From NCBI GenBank assembly GCA_030917395.1, contig JAUPUU010000203.1, forward strand, positions 1 through 64,000: a stretch of 64,000 nt of DNA, given 5' to 3'. The notes below the pieces were generated by a model. The model did no database searches and was not told where the DNA came from. It saw nothing but the letters and a program-made list of their open reading frames with translations. Made by a program: the position numbers and the translations under genes. Shown one piece after another: positions 27,464 through 38,500 of the stretch. This DNA comes from Cyanobacteriota bacterium erpe_2018_sw_21hr_WHONDRS-SW48-000092_B_bin.40 (GTDB lineage Bacteria > Cyanobacteriota > Vampirovibrionia > Obscuribacterales > Obscuribacteraceae). The stretch's first letter is position 1. Every line of letters begins with the position of its first letter.

Positions 27464-28681
27464 ATGCCAGTTGACACTACAAAAGACGACCAAACAGCTG
27501 ATTTCCCTAGTTTCACCCCAGTTTTACACAATAGAGTGGATTCTATGCCAAGAACAAAAATCGAGCTTCCAAATATTGAGTATCTCTCCATTCTGGATGA
27601 AGACGCCAAACTCGATAAAGCTCTCGAGCCCAAAATTGCTCCTGAAACATTGAAGACCATGTACAAGTACATGTTGCTTGCTCGGCGCACCGATGAGCGT
27701 ATGCTCTTGATGCAAAGACAAGGACGCATGGGTACCTTCCCCCAGTCTTCTGGCCACGAAGCAATTTCGATGGGTTCAGCCATTCACCTTGGCAAAACCG
27801 ACTGGCATGTGCCAGCCTACCGCGAGCTAGCTGGTTTGCTCTATCGCGGCTGGTCGATTGAAACAACCTTACTCTATTGGAACGGTTTTGAAGAAGGCGC
27901 CATGCCACCAGAAGGCGTCAACGATTTGCCTGTATGCGTGCCAATCGCCAGCCAATTGCTACACGCAGCTGGCCTGGGAATGGCGATGAAGTTGCGCAAT
28001 GACAACAGCATAGTGATGACCTACTTTGGCGACGGTGCCTCATCAGAAGGCGATACGCACGAAGCCATGAACTTTGCTTCTGTCTATCAAGCACCTGTAG
28101 TTTTTGTCTGCCTCAACAATCAATATGCCATCTCAGTACCGATTGCCAAGCAAATGCGCAATGAAACAATTGCCCAAAGAGCAATTGCTTACGGCATGCC
28201 TGGAATCAGAGTAGACGGCAATGATGTTCTAGCCGTTTATGTTGCCACCATGGAAGCCGTTGAAAGAGCTAAGCGCGGCGAAGGCCCAACCTTGATTGAA
28301 GGACTAACCTATCGCTTCACACCACACACCACTGCTGATGATCCAAAACGCTATCGCAGTGATGAAGAATGTGCCCTCTGGACAAAGCGCGAGCCTCTTG
28401 CGCGCTTCAAAAAATATCTAGTAGCTAAGGGTGTCTACACTGAAAAGCAACTAGAAGAACTAGAGCAAGAGCTCGACACCATGATCAAAGCTTCTATCGT
28501 CAAAGTTGAAGAGATGGCACAAAGCGAAGAACTAGCCAACCCTCTCAGCATGTTCGACTATCTCTACAGCGATATTCCTCCTTACTTGAACGAGCAAAGA
28601 GAGGAGCTGAAGAAGCATTTAGAGCAAGTAAAAAATTCCACCAATTCTGGTGTCAGCCCGCAAAAAGCAAGCGCTCACTAA
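27464..28681 (+). CDS. pdhA: Pyruvate (2-oxoacid) dehydrogenase E1 alpha subunit
   Basis: TPP motif GDGASSEGDTHEAMNFASVYQAPVVFVCLNN; RFTPHTTADDPKRYR; first gene of E1a-E1b-E2-E3 order. Confidence 0.93.
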   Translation: MPVDTTKDDQTADFPSFTPVLHNRVDSMPRTKIELPNIEYLSILDEDAKLDKALEPKIAPETLKTMYKYMLLARRTDERMLLMQRQGRMGTFPQSSGHEAISMGSAIHLGKTDWHVPAYRELAGLLYRGWSIETTLLYWNGFEEGAMPPEGVNDLPVCVPIASQLLHAAGLGMAMKLRNDNSIVMTYFGDGASSEGDTHEAMNFASVYQAPVVFVCLNNQYAISVPIAKQMRNETIAQRAIAYGMPGIRVDGNDVLAVYVATMEAVERAKRGEGPTLIEGLTYRFTPHTTADDPKRYRSDEECALWTKREPLARFKKYLVAKGVYTEKQLEELEQELDTMIKASIVKVEEMAQSEELANPLSMFDYLYSDIPPYLNEQREELKKHLEQVKNSTNSGVSPQKASAH

Positions 28682-28741
28682 AGCAATCTATTTGAGATGC
28701 TGATTTGCTTATTTTGCTTACAATTTTCAGGAGAATGACCA

Positions 28742-29722
28742 ATGGCGCAAATGAATATGGCAAAGGCGATTAACCTAGCCCTTTTCGAAGCAATGGAAAG
28801 AGATGACAAAGTAATCGTCATGGGCGAAGACGTTGGGCCCGATGAAGGCGTATTTCGCATCACCGAAGGTTTGTACCACAAGTTTGGCGACAAACGTGTA
28901 CTCGATACTCCACTAGCTGAATCTGGCATCATGGGTACAGCAATTGGTATGGCCATTTATGGCCTCAGACCAGTTTGCGAAATGCAATTTTCTGGTTTCG
29001 ACTACTACGCTTTCCACCAACTTGAGTGTCACGCCTCCCGCTTCCGCAACCGCACCAGAGGCCGTGTTACCGTGCCAGTAGTAATGCGCGCACCATACGG
29101 TGGTGGCATTCGCGCCCTAGAGCACCACTCTGAAAGTCGCGAAGCAATCTACGCTCATACTCCTGGTTTGAAAGTAGTAATTCCTTCAGGCCCAAGAAAT
29201 GCTCGCGCCCTACTTCATAGTGCTATTCAAGATCCAGACCCAGTGATCTACTATGAGCCCAAAGCAATCTATAGATTGTTCAAAGAAGATGTACCAGAAG
29301 CAATGGAAACTCTTCCTATTGGTCAAGCTCAAGTTGTCCGCAAAGGCAAAGACATCACTCTTATTTCATACGGTGCTAGCCTGCGACCAACTCTTGAAGC
29401 GGCTGAACTGTTAGAAGAAGAAGATGGCGTGCAAGCTGAAGTAATCGACTTGCTGACAATTTCTCCAATGGATGCCACCCTCATTATCGAATCGGTGAAG
29501 AAAACTGGTCGCGCTGTAGTGGTGCACGAAGGCCCTAGAACTTGTGGTCTTGGCGCTGAAGTTGTGGCTCGCATTAACGAAGCCGCTCTACTTTATTTAG
29601 AAGCACCAATTAAACGAGTAACCGGCTTCGATGTACCAATTCCTTACTTCTCGAAAGAACGCTTCTTCTTGCCCGATCCAGAAAGAGTACTGGCTGCAAG
29701 TCGCGAAACACTCTCATTCTAA
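28742..29722 (+). CDS. pdhB: Pyruvate (2-oxoacid) dehydrogenase E1 beta subunit
   Basis: MGEDVGPDEGVFRITEGLYHKFG, DTPLAESGIMGTAIGMA, VTGFDVPIPYF. Confidence 0.95.
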   Translation: MAQMNMAKAINLALFEAMERDDKVIVMGEDVGPDEGVFRITEGLYHKFGDKRVLDTPLAESGIMGTAIGMAIYGLRPVCEMQFSGFDYYAFHQLECHASRFRNRTRGRVTVPVVMRAPYGGGIRALEHHSESREAIYAHTPGLKVVIPSGPRNARALLHSAIQDPDPVIYYEPKAIYRLFKEDVPEAMETLPIGQAQVVRKGKDITLISYGASLRPTLEAAELLEEEDGVQAEVIDLLTISPMDATLIIESVKKTGRAVVVHEGPRTCGLGAEVVARINEAALLYLEAPIKRVTGFDVPIPYFSKERFFLPDPERVLAASRETLSF

Positions 29723-29751
29723 ATTCTAGTTTTGATATTTGAAGGTGGAAA

Positions 29752-31188
29752 ATGACGGTTGAATTTAAATTGCCTGACCTTGGCGAAGGCATTCACGAAG
29801 CAGAAATAATCGCAGTCAAAGTCAAAGAAGGCGAAATGGTCAAGGAAGACCAGATCATCTTTGAAGTTGAAACCGATAAAGCCGTGGTGGAAATTCCATC
29901 ACCTTATGCCGGTGCAGTGGCAAAAATTCACGTGGCTCAAGGTCAGACTGTAAAAGTTGGCTGCGTCATGATTGGTTATGACATTGCTGGCAAAGGCCAA
30001 GCTCAAGCTCCCGCTGCAGCGGCTGCCGCTCCAGCAGTGGCTCCAGCGAAGCAAGCAGTGGCCGCCGGTAACAACGGGGCAGCAACTCAAGCATCAGCTC
30101 ACCCTGCTGCTCAAGTAGCGACAAAGGTAGCGACAAAGGTATTGACTGGACCAGTTCCGGCCACACCAGCGACACGTAGGCTAGCTCGTGAGTTAGGTGT
30201 TGATCTGCATCAAGTGAACGCCTCTGGACCAGCAGGAAGAGTCTTAAAAGAAGACGTCATGGCCTACGCCGCCGGCTCACTTGAATCAAGAATTCAACCT
30301 GCTGCTACATCTGCTCCAACAGCAAACTCAACACCTAGCAGTAGTTATAGCAAACCAGCTGCCCCAACCAGTATGAAAGACAAGTACGGCGGCTCCAGTG
30401 CCGATGCTTCTCCTCTTACAGGGATGGGCGGCATGAATGCAGGGCCAGTAGAATATCCTGACTTTGCAAAATTCGGCGATGTCGAGCGTTTGCCACTTAA
30501 GTCTATTCGCCGCAAAATTGCCATGAATATGACTCAAGCCTGGACTCATATCCCGCACGTCACCCACTTCGACGAAGCTAACGTTACTGAACTCTCTAGC
30601 TTGGTGACTAAATACGAGAAAGAATTTGCGGCTCGCTCGGGCGACAACAAAGTGCGTCCAACTCTAACTGTATTCACTATCAAGGCTCTAGCTAGCGCTC
30701 TTAAGCTCTATCCTCAATTCAATTCAAGCCTGGATGAAAACACTGGCGAGATAGTAATTAAGCACTACTACAATATCGGCGTGGCTGTGGCAACTGACCG
30801 CGGCTTGATCGTTCCTGTCATTAAGAACGTCGATCAAAAGAGCTTCTACGATATTGCCGTAGAACTAGCCGATATTGCCGCCAAAACCAGAGCTGGCAAA
30901 ATTGAACTAGAGCGCCTCCAGGGTGGCACCTTCACACTGACCAATATTGGTGCGATTGGTGGCACTAGCATGTCGCCCATGGTCAACTTCCCTGAAGCCG
31001 CCATACTCGGAATGGCTAGAGCCAGCCAAAAACCAATTGTCAAAGATGGTCAAATTGCCATTGGAACAATTTTGCCATTAGCAATGTCATTCGACCATCG
31101 CTTAGCCGATGGTGCTGAAGCTGCTTACTTTGTGCAGCACGTAGTGAAATTACTGGAAGACCCCTTCAAATTTGTTTTAGAAGCCTAG
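29752..31188 (+). CDS. pdhC: Dihydrolipoamide acyltransferase E2
   Basis: Lipoyl motif FEVETDKAVVEIPSP, peripheral-subunit-binding domain TPATRRLARELGVDLHQVNASGPAGRVLKEDV, catalytic SFDHRLADGAEAA. Confidence 0.95.
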   Translation: MTVEFKLPDLGEGIHEAEIIAVKVKEGEMVKEDQIIFEVETDKAVVEIPSPYAGAVAKIHVAQGQTVKVGCVMIGYDIAGKGQAQAPAAAAAAPAVAPAKQAVAAGNNGAATQASAHPAAQVATKVATKVLTGPVPATPATRRLARELGVDLHQVNASGPAGRVLKEDVMAYAAGSLESRIQPAATSAPTANSTPSSSYSKPAAPTSMKDKYGGSSADASPLTGMGGMNAGPVEYPDFAKFGDVERLPLKSIRRKIAMNMTQAWTHIPHVTHFDEANVTELSSLVTKYEKEFAARSGDNKVRPTLTVFTIKALASALKLYPQFNSSLDENTGEIVIKHYYNIGVAVATDRGLIVPVIKNVDQKSFYDIAVELADIAAKTRAGKIELERLQGGTFTLTNIGAIGGTSMSPMVNFPEAAILGMARASQKPIVKDGQIAIGTILPLAMSFDHRLADGAEAAYFVQHVVKLLEDPFKFVLEA

Positions 31189-31196
31189 GAGGCAAT

Positions 31197-32660
31197 ATGG
31201 TCGTAGGAGAGATGGTTCAGGAAGTTGAACTTGCTGTTATTGGTGGTGGCCCCGGTGGTTACACTGCAGCATTGAGAGCAGCAGAACTTGGTATCAAAAC
31301 TCTTTTGATCGATGCTGCACCAAAGCCCGGTGGTGTCTGTTTACACATGGGTTGTATTCCTTCTAAAGCCTTACTCCACGCTGCTGAAGTAATTCATTCG
31401 TCCAAGAGTGCCGAGAAAATCGGTATTAGTTTTGGCCCAGCAAAAATTGATATCGATGCCCTGAGAACCTGGAAAACCGGAGTGATCGACAAACTTTCCC
31501 AAGGCATTGTGGGAATGTGCAAAAGTGCCGGTGTAGAAATATTGCATGGCAAGGCTACATTTCAAGATTCGCGCAGTGTGAGAGTTGATTGCCCTGGCGA
31601 AAGTGCTATGCGCATCAAATTTAAGCACTGCATTCTCGCCACTGGCTCTAGACCAGTAAAGCTGCCCAAACTCTTTAAAAACGAAGAAGACATCAATAGC
31701 GACAAAGTACTAGATAGTACTTCTGCTCTCAATTTGGCCGACATTCCTAAAAAGCTAATTGTTATTGGTGGCGGCTATATCGGTTTAGAACTCGGCACAG
31801 TCTACGCAGCACTAGGAAGCGAAGTGACCGTAGTAGAAATGACCGACGGTCTACTACCTGGCGCTGACCGTGACCTCGTCAGACCACTGGCGAATAAATT
31901 AGGTGAGCAATTTAAAGCCATCCACTTGAACACAAAAGTAAACAATATATCAGTCACCAAAAGTGGTGTCGAAATAGAAGTGACCGGCAAAGATGTTCCT
32001 GAAAAACTTACCGCCGATAAAGTATTGATCTCAGTTGGCCGAAGACCAAACTCTGATGGCATTGGCTTAGAAGCAACCCAAGTTGAAATTGACCAATTTG
32101 GCTTTGTATTATCAGACGAAACCTGCCGCACAAAAGACAAGCGCATCTTCTCAATTGGTGACATTTCTGGTCAGCCTATGCTGGCCCACCGGGCAATTAG
32201 ACAGGCTTACGTGGCAGCAGAAGTGCTGGCTGGCAAACCATCAGCGTACGACAATCGCTGCGTGCCAGCTGTGGTCTTTACTGAGCCAGAAGTGGCCTGG
32301 TGCGGTTTAACCGAAACCGAAGCCAAGGCTAAAAACATCAGTTTCTCCACAGCCAAATTCCCCTGGTCAGCTTCCGGTCGAGCCATGACTATCGCCGACA
32401 CCAATGGAACCACTAAAGTGCTCTTCGACCCCAATACCACCCTAGTTTTGGGTGTTGGTATTGTCGGGCCACGGGCCGGTGATTTGATTTCAGAGGCGGT
32501 TGTAGCCATAGAAATGGGCGCTGTCTTAGAAGATTTGGCTGTAGCCATTCACCCACATCCGACACTTTCTGAAACAGTTAATGAAGCTGCCATGTCTGCC
32601 TTATCTAGACTGGATCGCCAGGCTAAAAAGGACAGCGAAAAACAAATCAGCTCAACTTAA
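31197..32660 (+). CDS. lpdA: Dihydrolipoamide dehydrogenase E3
   Basis: VIGGGPGGYTAALRAAELG, redox GGVCLHMGCIPSKALL, GGGYIGLELG, HPHPTLSE. Confidence 0.97.
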   Translation: MVVGEMVQEVELAVIGGGPGGYTAALRAAELGIKTLLIDAAPKPGGVCLHMGCIPSKALLHAAEVIHSSKSAEKIGISFGPAKIDIDALRTWKTGVIDKLSQGIVGMCKSAGVEILHGKATFQDSRSVRVDCPGESAMRIKFKHCILATGSRPVKLPKLFKNEEDINSDKVLDSTSALNLADIPKKLIVIGGGYIGLELGTVYAALGSEVTVVEMTDGLLPGADRDLVRPLANKLGEQFKAIHLNTKVNNISVTKSGVEIEVTGKDVPEKLTADKVLISVGRRPNSDGIGLEATQVEIDQFGFVLSDETCRTKDKRIFSIGDISGQPMLAHRAIRQAYVAAEVLAGKPSAYDNRCVPAVVFTEPEVAWCGLTETEAKAKNISFSTAKFPWSASGRAMTIADTNGTTKVLFDPNTTLVLGVGIVGPRAGDLISEAVVAIEMGAVLEDLAVAIHPHPTLSETVNEAAMSALSRLDRQAKKDSEKQISST

Positions 32661-32749
32661 ATCAGAGTGTTGCTTAGTGCCCTGAAAAAGGGGGCATAAT
32701 TGGCTAGACTGATACTAAGTAGTACTGAAAACAGGAAGTAGAGGAATAG

Positions 32750-34171
32750 ATGGCTGAGGAGAGTTCTCAAGCGAATCGGTCTGAAAGTTTTGGATCAGCT
32801 GCAAATTTGATGATTGAAGCCTTAGAAAAGGCTAGCGCCGAATTAGAGCGCACTGTCACTCTATGTCTAGACCAACTTCATGCCTTCAGCGAAGGTATCG
32901 ATAGTAGCTTAGCTCTCCAGCTTGACAAAGTTATTCAGCAAAGCGAGCACCTTGTTGATTCACATGGCAATGACCTCGAAGCCAAGCGAGACGAAACTCT
33001 CGATACTATCAGTGCACTCGAAACAGCTGAAGTTGACCGCTTGATGCAAGGGGCAGCAGCCATACGCAGACGTTTTGCTGACAAAGTTCTAGAAGCAACC
33101 GACATCCTTACAGAGATTATGGAAGAGCAGTTGCATGACTTGGCCTCAGTCATTGATGCCCCCAGTGCCAACCTCTATGAAATCAGCCGTGAGCGCATTG
33201 CCCGGGTCACTGAGTTGGCTAGCTCAGGAAAAGATCGGGTCGAAACCGTAAGCCAGAGCTATGAAAACGGCATGTCCGATAAAGCAAAGACCATCGACGA
33301 CTCAGCTCAATCGGTTATCGAGTCATCAAAAGCCGAAGTCGACAGCCATCTCGCTCTATATAGCAGTCAGTTTGACGAAAAAATCGACGGCGTACAGAAA
33401 GAGCTAGGCGAAATAGTTGAGGCTGCCAGTAAAGACATTCGAGCACTAGCCCTGCGCGGCATTAAGACAATTGATGAAACAAGAATGACCAATAGCCAGG
33501 TCTTGGACGAACATATCAGTCACTGGCAAACACAGTTGTTGGCCATGAAAGACCGCTTCAAGCAAGGCAGCTTTGAGTCACAATCGCGTTTTATAAAAGA
33601 TTACAGCAACGAAGTAGAGAAAAAACTGCTCGCTGCTCAGGACGATATTAATAGAATAGCTTTTTCTGCCAAATCAAGAATGGTGGTCAACCAGAAGCTT
33701 GTACACAACTCACTAAGGCGAGTGGAAGGCAAACTTTCAGACGAAATCGATAGACTGTTTATCAAGTTCGAAGCCGCCCTAGCGCAAGAGTCGAAAATCA
33801 ATCTCATGGTCTCAGGTAATCGGCTATCAGCCAACCCTGAAGTGATAGACAAGCTCAATAGCAGATTAAGGGCCCATGGTGCTGAAGTAATCAAAACCTT
33901 CCGTCGTCAGGTAGAACAAACCGAGACAGAATTTGCGCGTTCATCAGCAGGTAGCAATGAGCGCATTGAGAGTATTAGACTCTCTTCAGTAGAATCTCTA
34001 GAAAAACAAGTACGCATAATGCGTTCAGACCTAGAGAGAATCACGAGAAACTTCCACAATGAACTTTCAGAATTGAACTTAAAGACTCCGGTCATAGAAG
34101 AATCAGGGCGGGCAGCAGCACTAGCTGTGATGGCATACAAGAGTGCCATGTTGTCTCTAGAAAACGATTAA
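32750..34171 (+). CDS. Long coiled-coil protein, apolipoprotein-like, unknown function
   Basis: Almost entirely heptad-compatible E/K/S/L-rich sequence; no signal peptide or TM; RBS-like ggaatag upstream. Confidence 0.8.
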   Translation: MAEESSQANRSESFGSAANLMIEALEKASAELERTVTLCLDQLHAFSEGIDSSLALQLDKVIQQSEHLVDSHGNDLEAKRDETLDTISALETAEVDRLMQGAAAIRRRFADKVLEATDILTEIMEEQLHDLASVIDAPSANLYEISRERIARVTELASSGKDRVETVSQSYENGMSDKAKTIDDSAQSVIESSKAEVDSHLALYSSQFDEKIDGVQKELGEIVEAASKDIRALALRGIKTIDETRMTNSQVLDEHISHWQTQLLAMKDRFKQGSFESQSRFIKDYSNEVEKKLLAAQDDINRIAFSAKSRMVVNQKLVHNSLRRVEGKLSDEIDRLFIKFEAALAQESKINLMVSGNRLSANPEVIDKLNSRLRAHGAEVIKTFRRQVEQTETEFARSSAGSNERIESIRLSSVESLEKQVRIMRSDLERITRNFHNELSELNLKTPVIEESGRAAALAVMAYKSAMLSLEND

Positions 34172-34190
34172 CAAATCGAGGAAGACGTTA

Positions 34191-35528
34191 ATGACTTTTG
34201 CAGGTAAGAAGCTTCAAGACATCTACGACTCTGGTTCAGCTCGGCTGAATGAGCTAGAAGAAGCATCAACAGCGAAGCTAGCAAATAAAGCATCAGCCCA
34301 TGTCAATGAGCGGCAAGAATCAGAACAGCAATCAAAAATGGAAGTGGCCGCAAAAGCTGCCGCTGTTGAAGAAGAGATCAAAAGACAGGCAAAAGAAGCG
34401 GTTGAACGCATGCGCAATGCCGCGGAAAAAGAACGCCAGAGTACAGAGAACCATCTGCAACAGTTAACTGAGCGCTTGGCTCTCTTTAATGATGATCTAC
34501 GACGAGCAATCACCGAACTCAAAATTAGTCATGAAAGCACCTTAGATGACAACTTCATGCGTGCCGCTGACCACTATTCTAGTGTCGTTGAAGGTGCGGC
34601 AGTGGAGCTGGAAACTCAACACTATTTGAGTGGCCAAAGGCTAAGATCTCAATCTAGTTTCTTTTCTAATTCACTACAACAAAAATTAGATCACAGTTTG
34701 TGGGAATCACGCGGTAGCGAGAAGCAATCGAACAGCGCTCTATTTCGCAACTACATGCAGAAAGCAAATAGCATCGAAAGCCATTTCTCGACTTTGATGC
34801 AGCGCTTTAATGCTGATTTCCAAGCAGAGTTCAGTAATCTCGAATCTCATTCTAAGTCTTCCGAAAGTGGATTAGAAGGCGATTCCGAGGCTCTACATCT
34901 TAAAATTGACGACATCTTGAGAGCTATTGAGCAAGATGTAAACAACGTTTTTAGTGCCGCCAGTGACTCTAACGTCAGTGCCCTAAAAGCCAAGTTTGAA
35001 GGCGTCTGTGAGCAGATCGAAGACCTGGCACAAGATACATCAAAAAAACTTACTGATGATACCACCACCGCTACCAGTCGATTGACCCAAGCATCTCAAA
35101 GCAGCAACGAAGCACTGAAGAAAAAATGCGATGACGTCAAAGAGCGAGTGCAGATGGATATGCAAGCCTTTGTTGCCCGCATGAATGGCAAAGTGAGCGA
35201 GACCGAATTAGTAAGGGCTCAGCTGGAAGAGGCTAAGTCGCGAGTAATTAACGAGATTCGTTCTGAACTCATTGCTATTCGCAATGGCTTCGAGACCAAG
35301 CTGGGCGAACTAATGAAAGACGCAGTGGCATCGCTAACCAATGTTGGTGCCGAAGTTGATAGTGAAATGAAAGGTGCCTATGAGCGCTCATTGTCGAAAA
35401 TCGTTGCCGATACCCAGAGTGCAAAAAATGAAATAGAAGAATCGACCACTAAACTGGTTCGACAAATTAACGACCAAAAGGCTGCCGCACTCAAAGAGAT
35501 AGCGCATGCAGCAGGAGCTCCCGATTAA
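34191..35528 (+). CDS. Long coiled-coil protein, unknown function
   Basis: Heptad-rich throughout; 19 bp after the preceding gene. Confidence 0.8.
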   Translation: MTFAGKKLQDIYDSGSARLNELEEASTAKLANKASAHVNERQESEQQSKMEVAAKAAAVEEEIKRQAKEAVERMRNAAEKERQSTENHLQQLTERLALFNDDLRRAITELKISHESTLDDNFMRAADHYSSVVEGAAVELETQHYLSGQRLRSQSSFFSNSLQQKLDHSLWESRGSEKQSNSALFRNYMQKANSIESHFSTLMQRFNADFQAEFSNLESHSKSSESGLEGDSEALHLKIDDILRAIEQDVNNVFSAASDSNVSALKAKFEGVCEQIEDLAQDTSKKLTDDTTTATSRLTQASQSSNEALKKKCDDVKERVQMDMQAFVARMNGKVSETELVRAQLEEAKSRVINEIRSELIAIRNGFETKLGELMKDAVASLTNVGAEVDSEMKGAYERSLSKIVADTQSAKNEIEESTTKLVRQINDQKAAALKEIAHAAGAPD

Positions 35529-35593
35529 ATCAACCTCACCAGTACAGATAGAGAAATCACACTCCCAACCAGGACTCTTCACAAGATAACGCC

Positions 35594-38500
35594 ATGAACT
35601 CAATGCTCCGCCAACACCACTTGCGAATACCCGATGTCAAAGCCTACCTGCGGGTTTTTGACAAGAATAAGCCGAGCTCACCGACAGAATGGGCCGCTCA
35701 AGAGAGCATGCTCTATGAACCAGGCTATTTGATCTTTTGCCTTGAGCAAGTGGCAGCACCAGCGGGTCTCTCATCCTTCTCTAAAAAAGCAGAAGACCAA
35801 GGAGAGACGTTCAGAGTAAAAGACCTGTGTGTTGTGATTAGCAAAGACGAAGGCCAATGCATGGTCGTCAATGTCACGGCCTCAGCTTATGAATTCAGAG
35901 TACTCGACGCCCTAATGCAAGAGAAGGCAACTAAAGCCATTCTCGACGGCAAAGACTTCAACTATTTAGCTTGCCGACCAGTGACAAGATTAGGGGCAAA
36001 CCAAGTCAAAGCCCTTTATCAAGTTGGATCGAACTATGCCCAAGGCGGCAGCAGACGGAGTTTGACTGTAGAAGGTTCAACTCTTGAAGAGCCAGTAATT
36101 GCGTTATTGGGTCAACTCGGAGCCAAAATTACGCCTCAAGTAGGCAAGCCCGTGATCGACATTGGTTCGGTTTGCCATATGGTCTTTACTCCAGAAGGCC
36201 GTCAAGACGATAGAAATAAAACCATCTTGAAGTCTTGCTTTGCGCCTCTTAACGCTGAAGAGCTTGCCTTAGGCGAGCTAGCCGTGCAACATGGCATCAT
36301 GACGCAGCAAGCAATCAATGCAGAACAAGCTGCTTCTCCTGCGGCTTTCGAAAGCAATCCTTTTAGGCCAACTCCTGCAAATGAAGCTGCTCAAGCTCCG
36401 GCAGTAGAACCACAAATCGCTGAGTACACACCTCAAGTGGTGGCGCCACCGCCAGTCCCTGAGCAACCAGCCTTCGATATGGCACCAGCTCTGCAACAGC
36501 TCTCATATTCAAACCTGCAGTTACCGCCGCAGGCTGAAATGGTGGCACCAGAATATCCACAACAGCCAACTTCATTAACCAGCGATGCTTCTGAATTTGC
36601 TTTTGAAGCTAACACGGCTTTTGTACCTTCAAGCCCCGAGCCTGCACCTGAACCGCCGGCGACTCCGACGCGGACGGCCAGCCGCTATGATGACACACCG
36701 CCTTGGGCTACAGCATCAGCAGATGCCCTAACTGCAATCCTCATGACTGGCGATCATATTCGTATCGACCAGCAATTGACCACAGTTACTATGGCTGCGC
36801 CCTGGTATGAAATGTCGCACGACACTCACGATGCCCCGGCCGAATCTGCCACAGCTGTACTCGACAATAACCTGCCCAAAGAAGACTTTTCAGCACAGTT
36901 CTTTAACGACTACCAACAAGGTTTCGCTGGTGAAGCAGCGATAAACTACGCTGAGAATGAATTTGAAAAAGAAAAGCGTATAAGAGCAGAACAAGAAGCA
37001 GGAAAACAAAAACGCCTAAAAGAATATTTTGGCGATGAGCACTACGACAAATTTGTCAAAGGCGAAGCGCAGGCCCCTGCTGTGCCCGAGGCTAAATTTG
37101 ATAGCTGGGATCTCGATCCAAATGCTTTTGCTATGCCAGTTGAACCAAGCGTCAACAACTCTGATTTCAATGCCGATATATTCTCCAACGCCGCCCGCGG
37201 CACAATAGAAACAAATCCAGATGCTATTCCACCGGCTGTGATCGAAGCACCTGTTGTTGCCGATCCAGACTCTTGGATGGATTACAAGCCGGATGCTGAG
37301 CCTGCTGTCGAAGCAGAAGGCCTGGCACAAGTCGAGACACCAGCACCGCCAGTGGCACCACTCGAAGCAGTAGCACCTGAGGCAGCTGAAGTATCGGCTC
37401 AACTGTCGAGCGCAGCCCCAACCACATTTGTGCAAGAAACATTTATTCCAACCCCTGTGGAACTGCCATTGCCAGAGGCTCTGGCCGAGCACTCACAAGG
37501 ATGGGGCGCTAGTTCACCGAGCGATTGGCATGGAGAAAAATCTCCGCTGCCTGAACTAATAGAACCAAGCTTGATGGCAGCCGAGCCTTTTGCGACAGAG
37601 AACCAGGCTACAAGTGAAGCCGAGTGGTCAACAGCTGTTGAATCGTCCTTTGCTCAACCAGCCGAGCCGACAGCAGACTCAAACAGCCTCTTCGAAAGAT
37701 TAACTCAGCAGCTTTCAAAAGACAGTCCCGCGCAAGAGTTGCAAATGGGCGCAGCACCAAGTGCTGAAGAACAGGCCAGCGAGCAACAGATTTGGCACCA
37801 AGGCACTCCATTGAGCGAAATTGCCACTCCTGAAGCAGCCAGCAGTTCTACGCCTTTGACCCAAGATGTTGGAGCGCTCAACAGTGCCACCGACAGCGCA
37901 GGGTTCTGGTCTACCATGGACCCCACCACCTCATTATTCACAGCAGCGGATGAAACCACTACAGAAGTAAGTTCGCAAGTAGTTGAGCAACAGGTAGAGA
38001 TACCAGCTCCAGCGGTAAGCCAAGCACCAGAGCCAGTGGCAGAAGCTCCCGTTGCGCCAGCAGAACCAGAAGCTCTGCCAGAGTCTATGCCAACGTCTAT
38101 GACAGATTCGCAAGTAATGCAGACCCGCGTCAGACCACGCGATTACAGCAGCCCACTGCGTCGCAGCAGTGAACTTGCTGGCGGTTCTGAAGCTACAGCA
38201 TTGCCACTCCACGCACCAGTGCCTCAGCCCTCACCGCTGAGACCACAAATTGAGATTGCAGCACCAGCAGCTCAAGATTATAACCATCCGCCAGAGCAGC
38301 CAGCAGTAGTGGAAGTAGCTGAGGTAGCCGCTCCACCAATGGTAGAAGCACCAGCACAAGTAGCTCAGCCTATTGAAGTAGCCCCCGCTATTGAAGCTCC
38401 GGCTGTTCAAACCGCAGCCTTTGAGGCCGCGATTACACCTGTGCCAGAAGTAGTTCCAACACCGGAACCTTTTGTCGCGCCTGTGTCAGAAGTAACTGCA

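Noticed and set aside
32678-32696. TGCCC...GGGCA hairpin between lpdA and the first coiled-coil gene
   Set aside because: Short stem and no U-tract; not supportable as a terminator.
37016-38212. Several Trp/Cys/Leu-rich minus-strand ORFs (e.g. 37016..37492, 37934..38212)
   Set aside because: Antisense of the Pro/Ala/Glu-rich linker; composition is an artefact of reading GC-biased repeats on the other strand.
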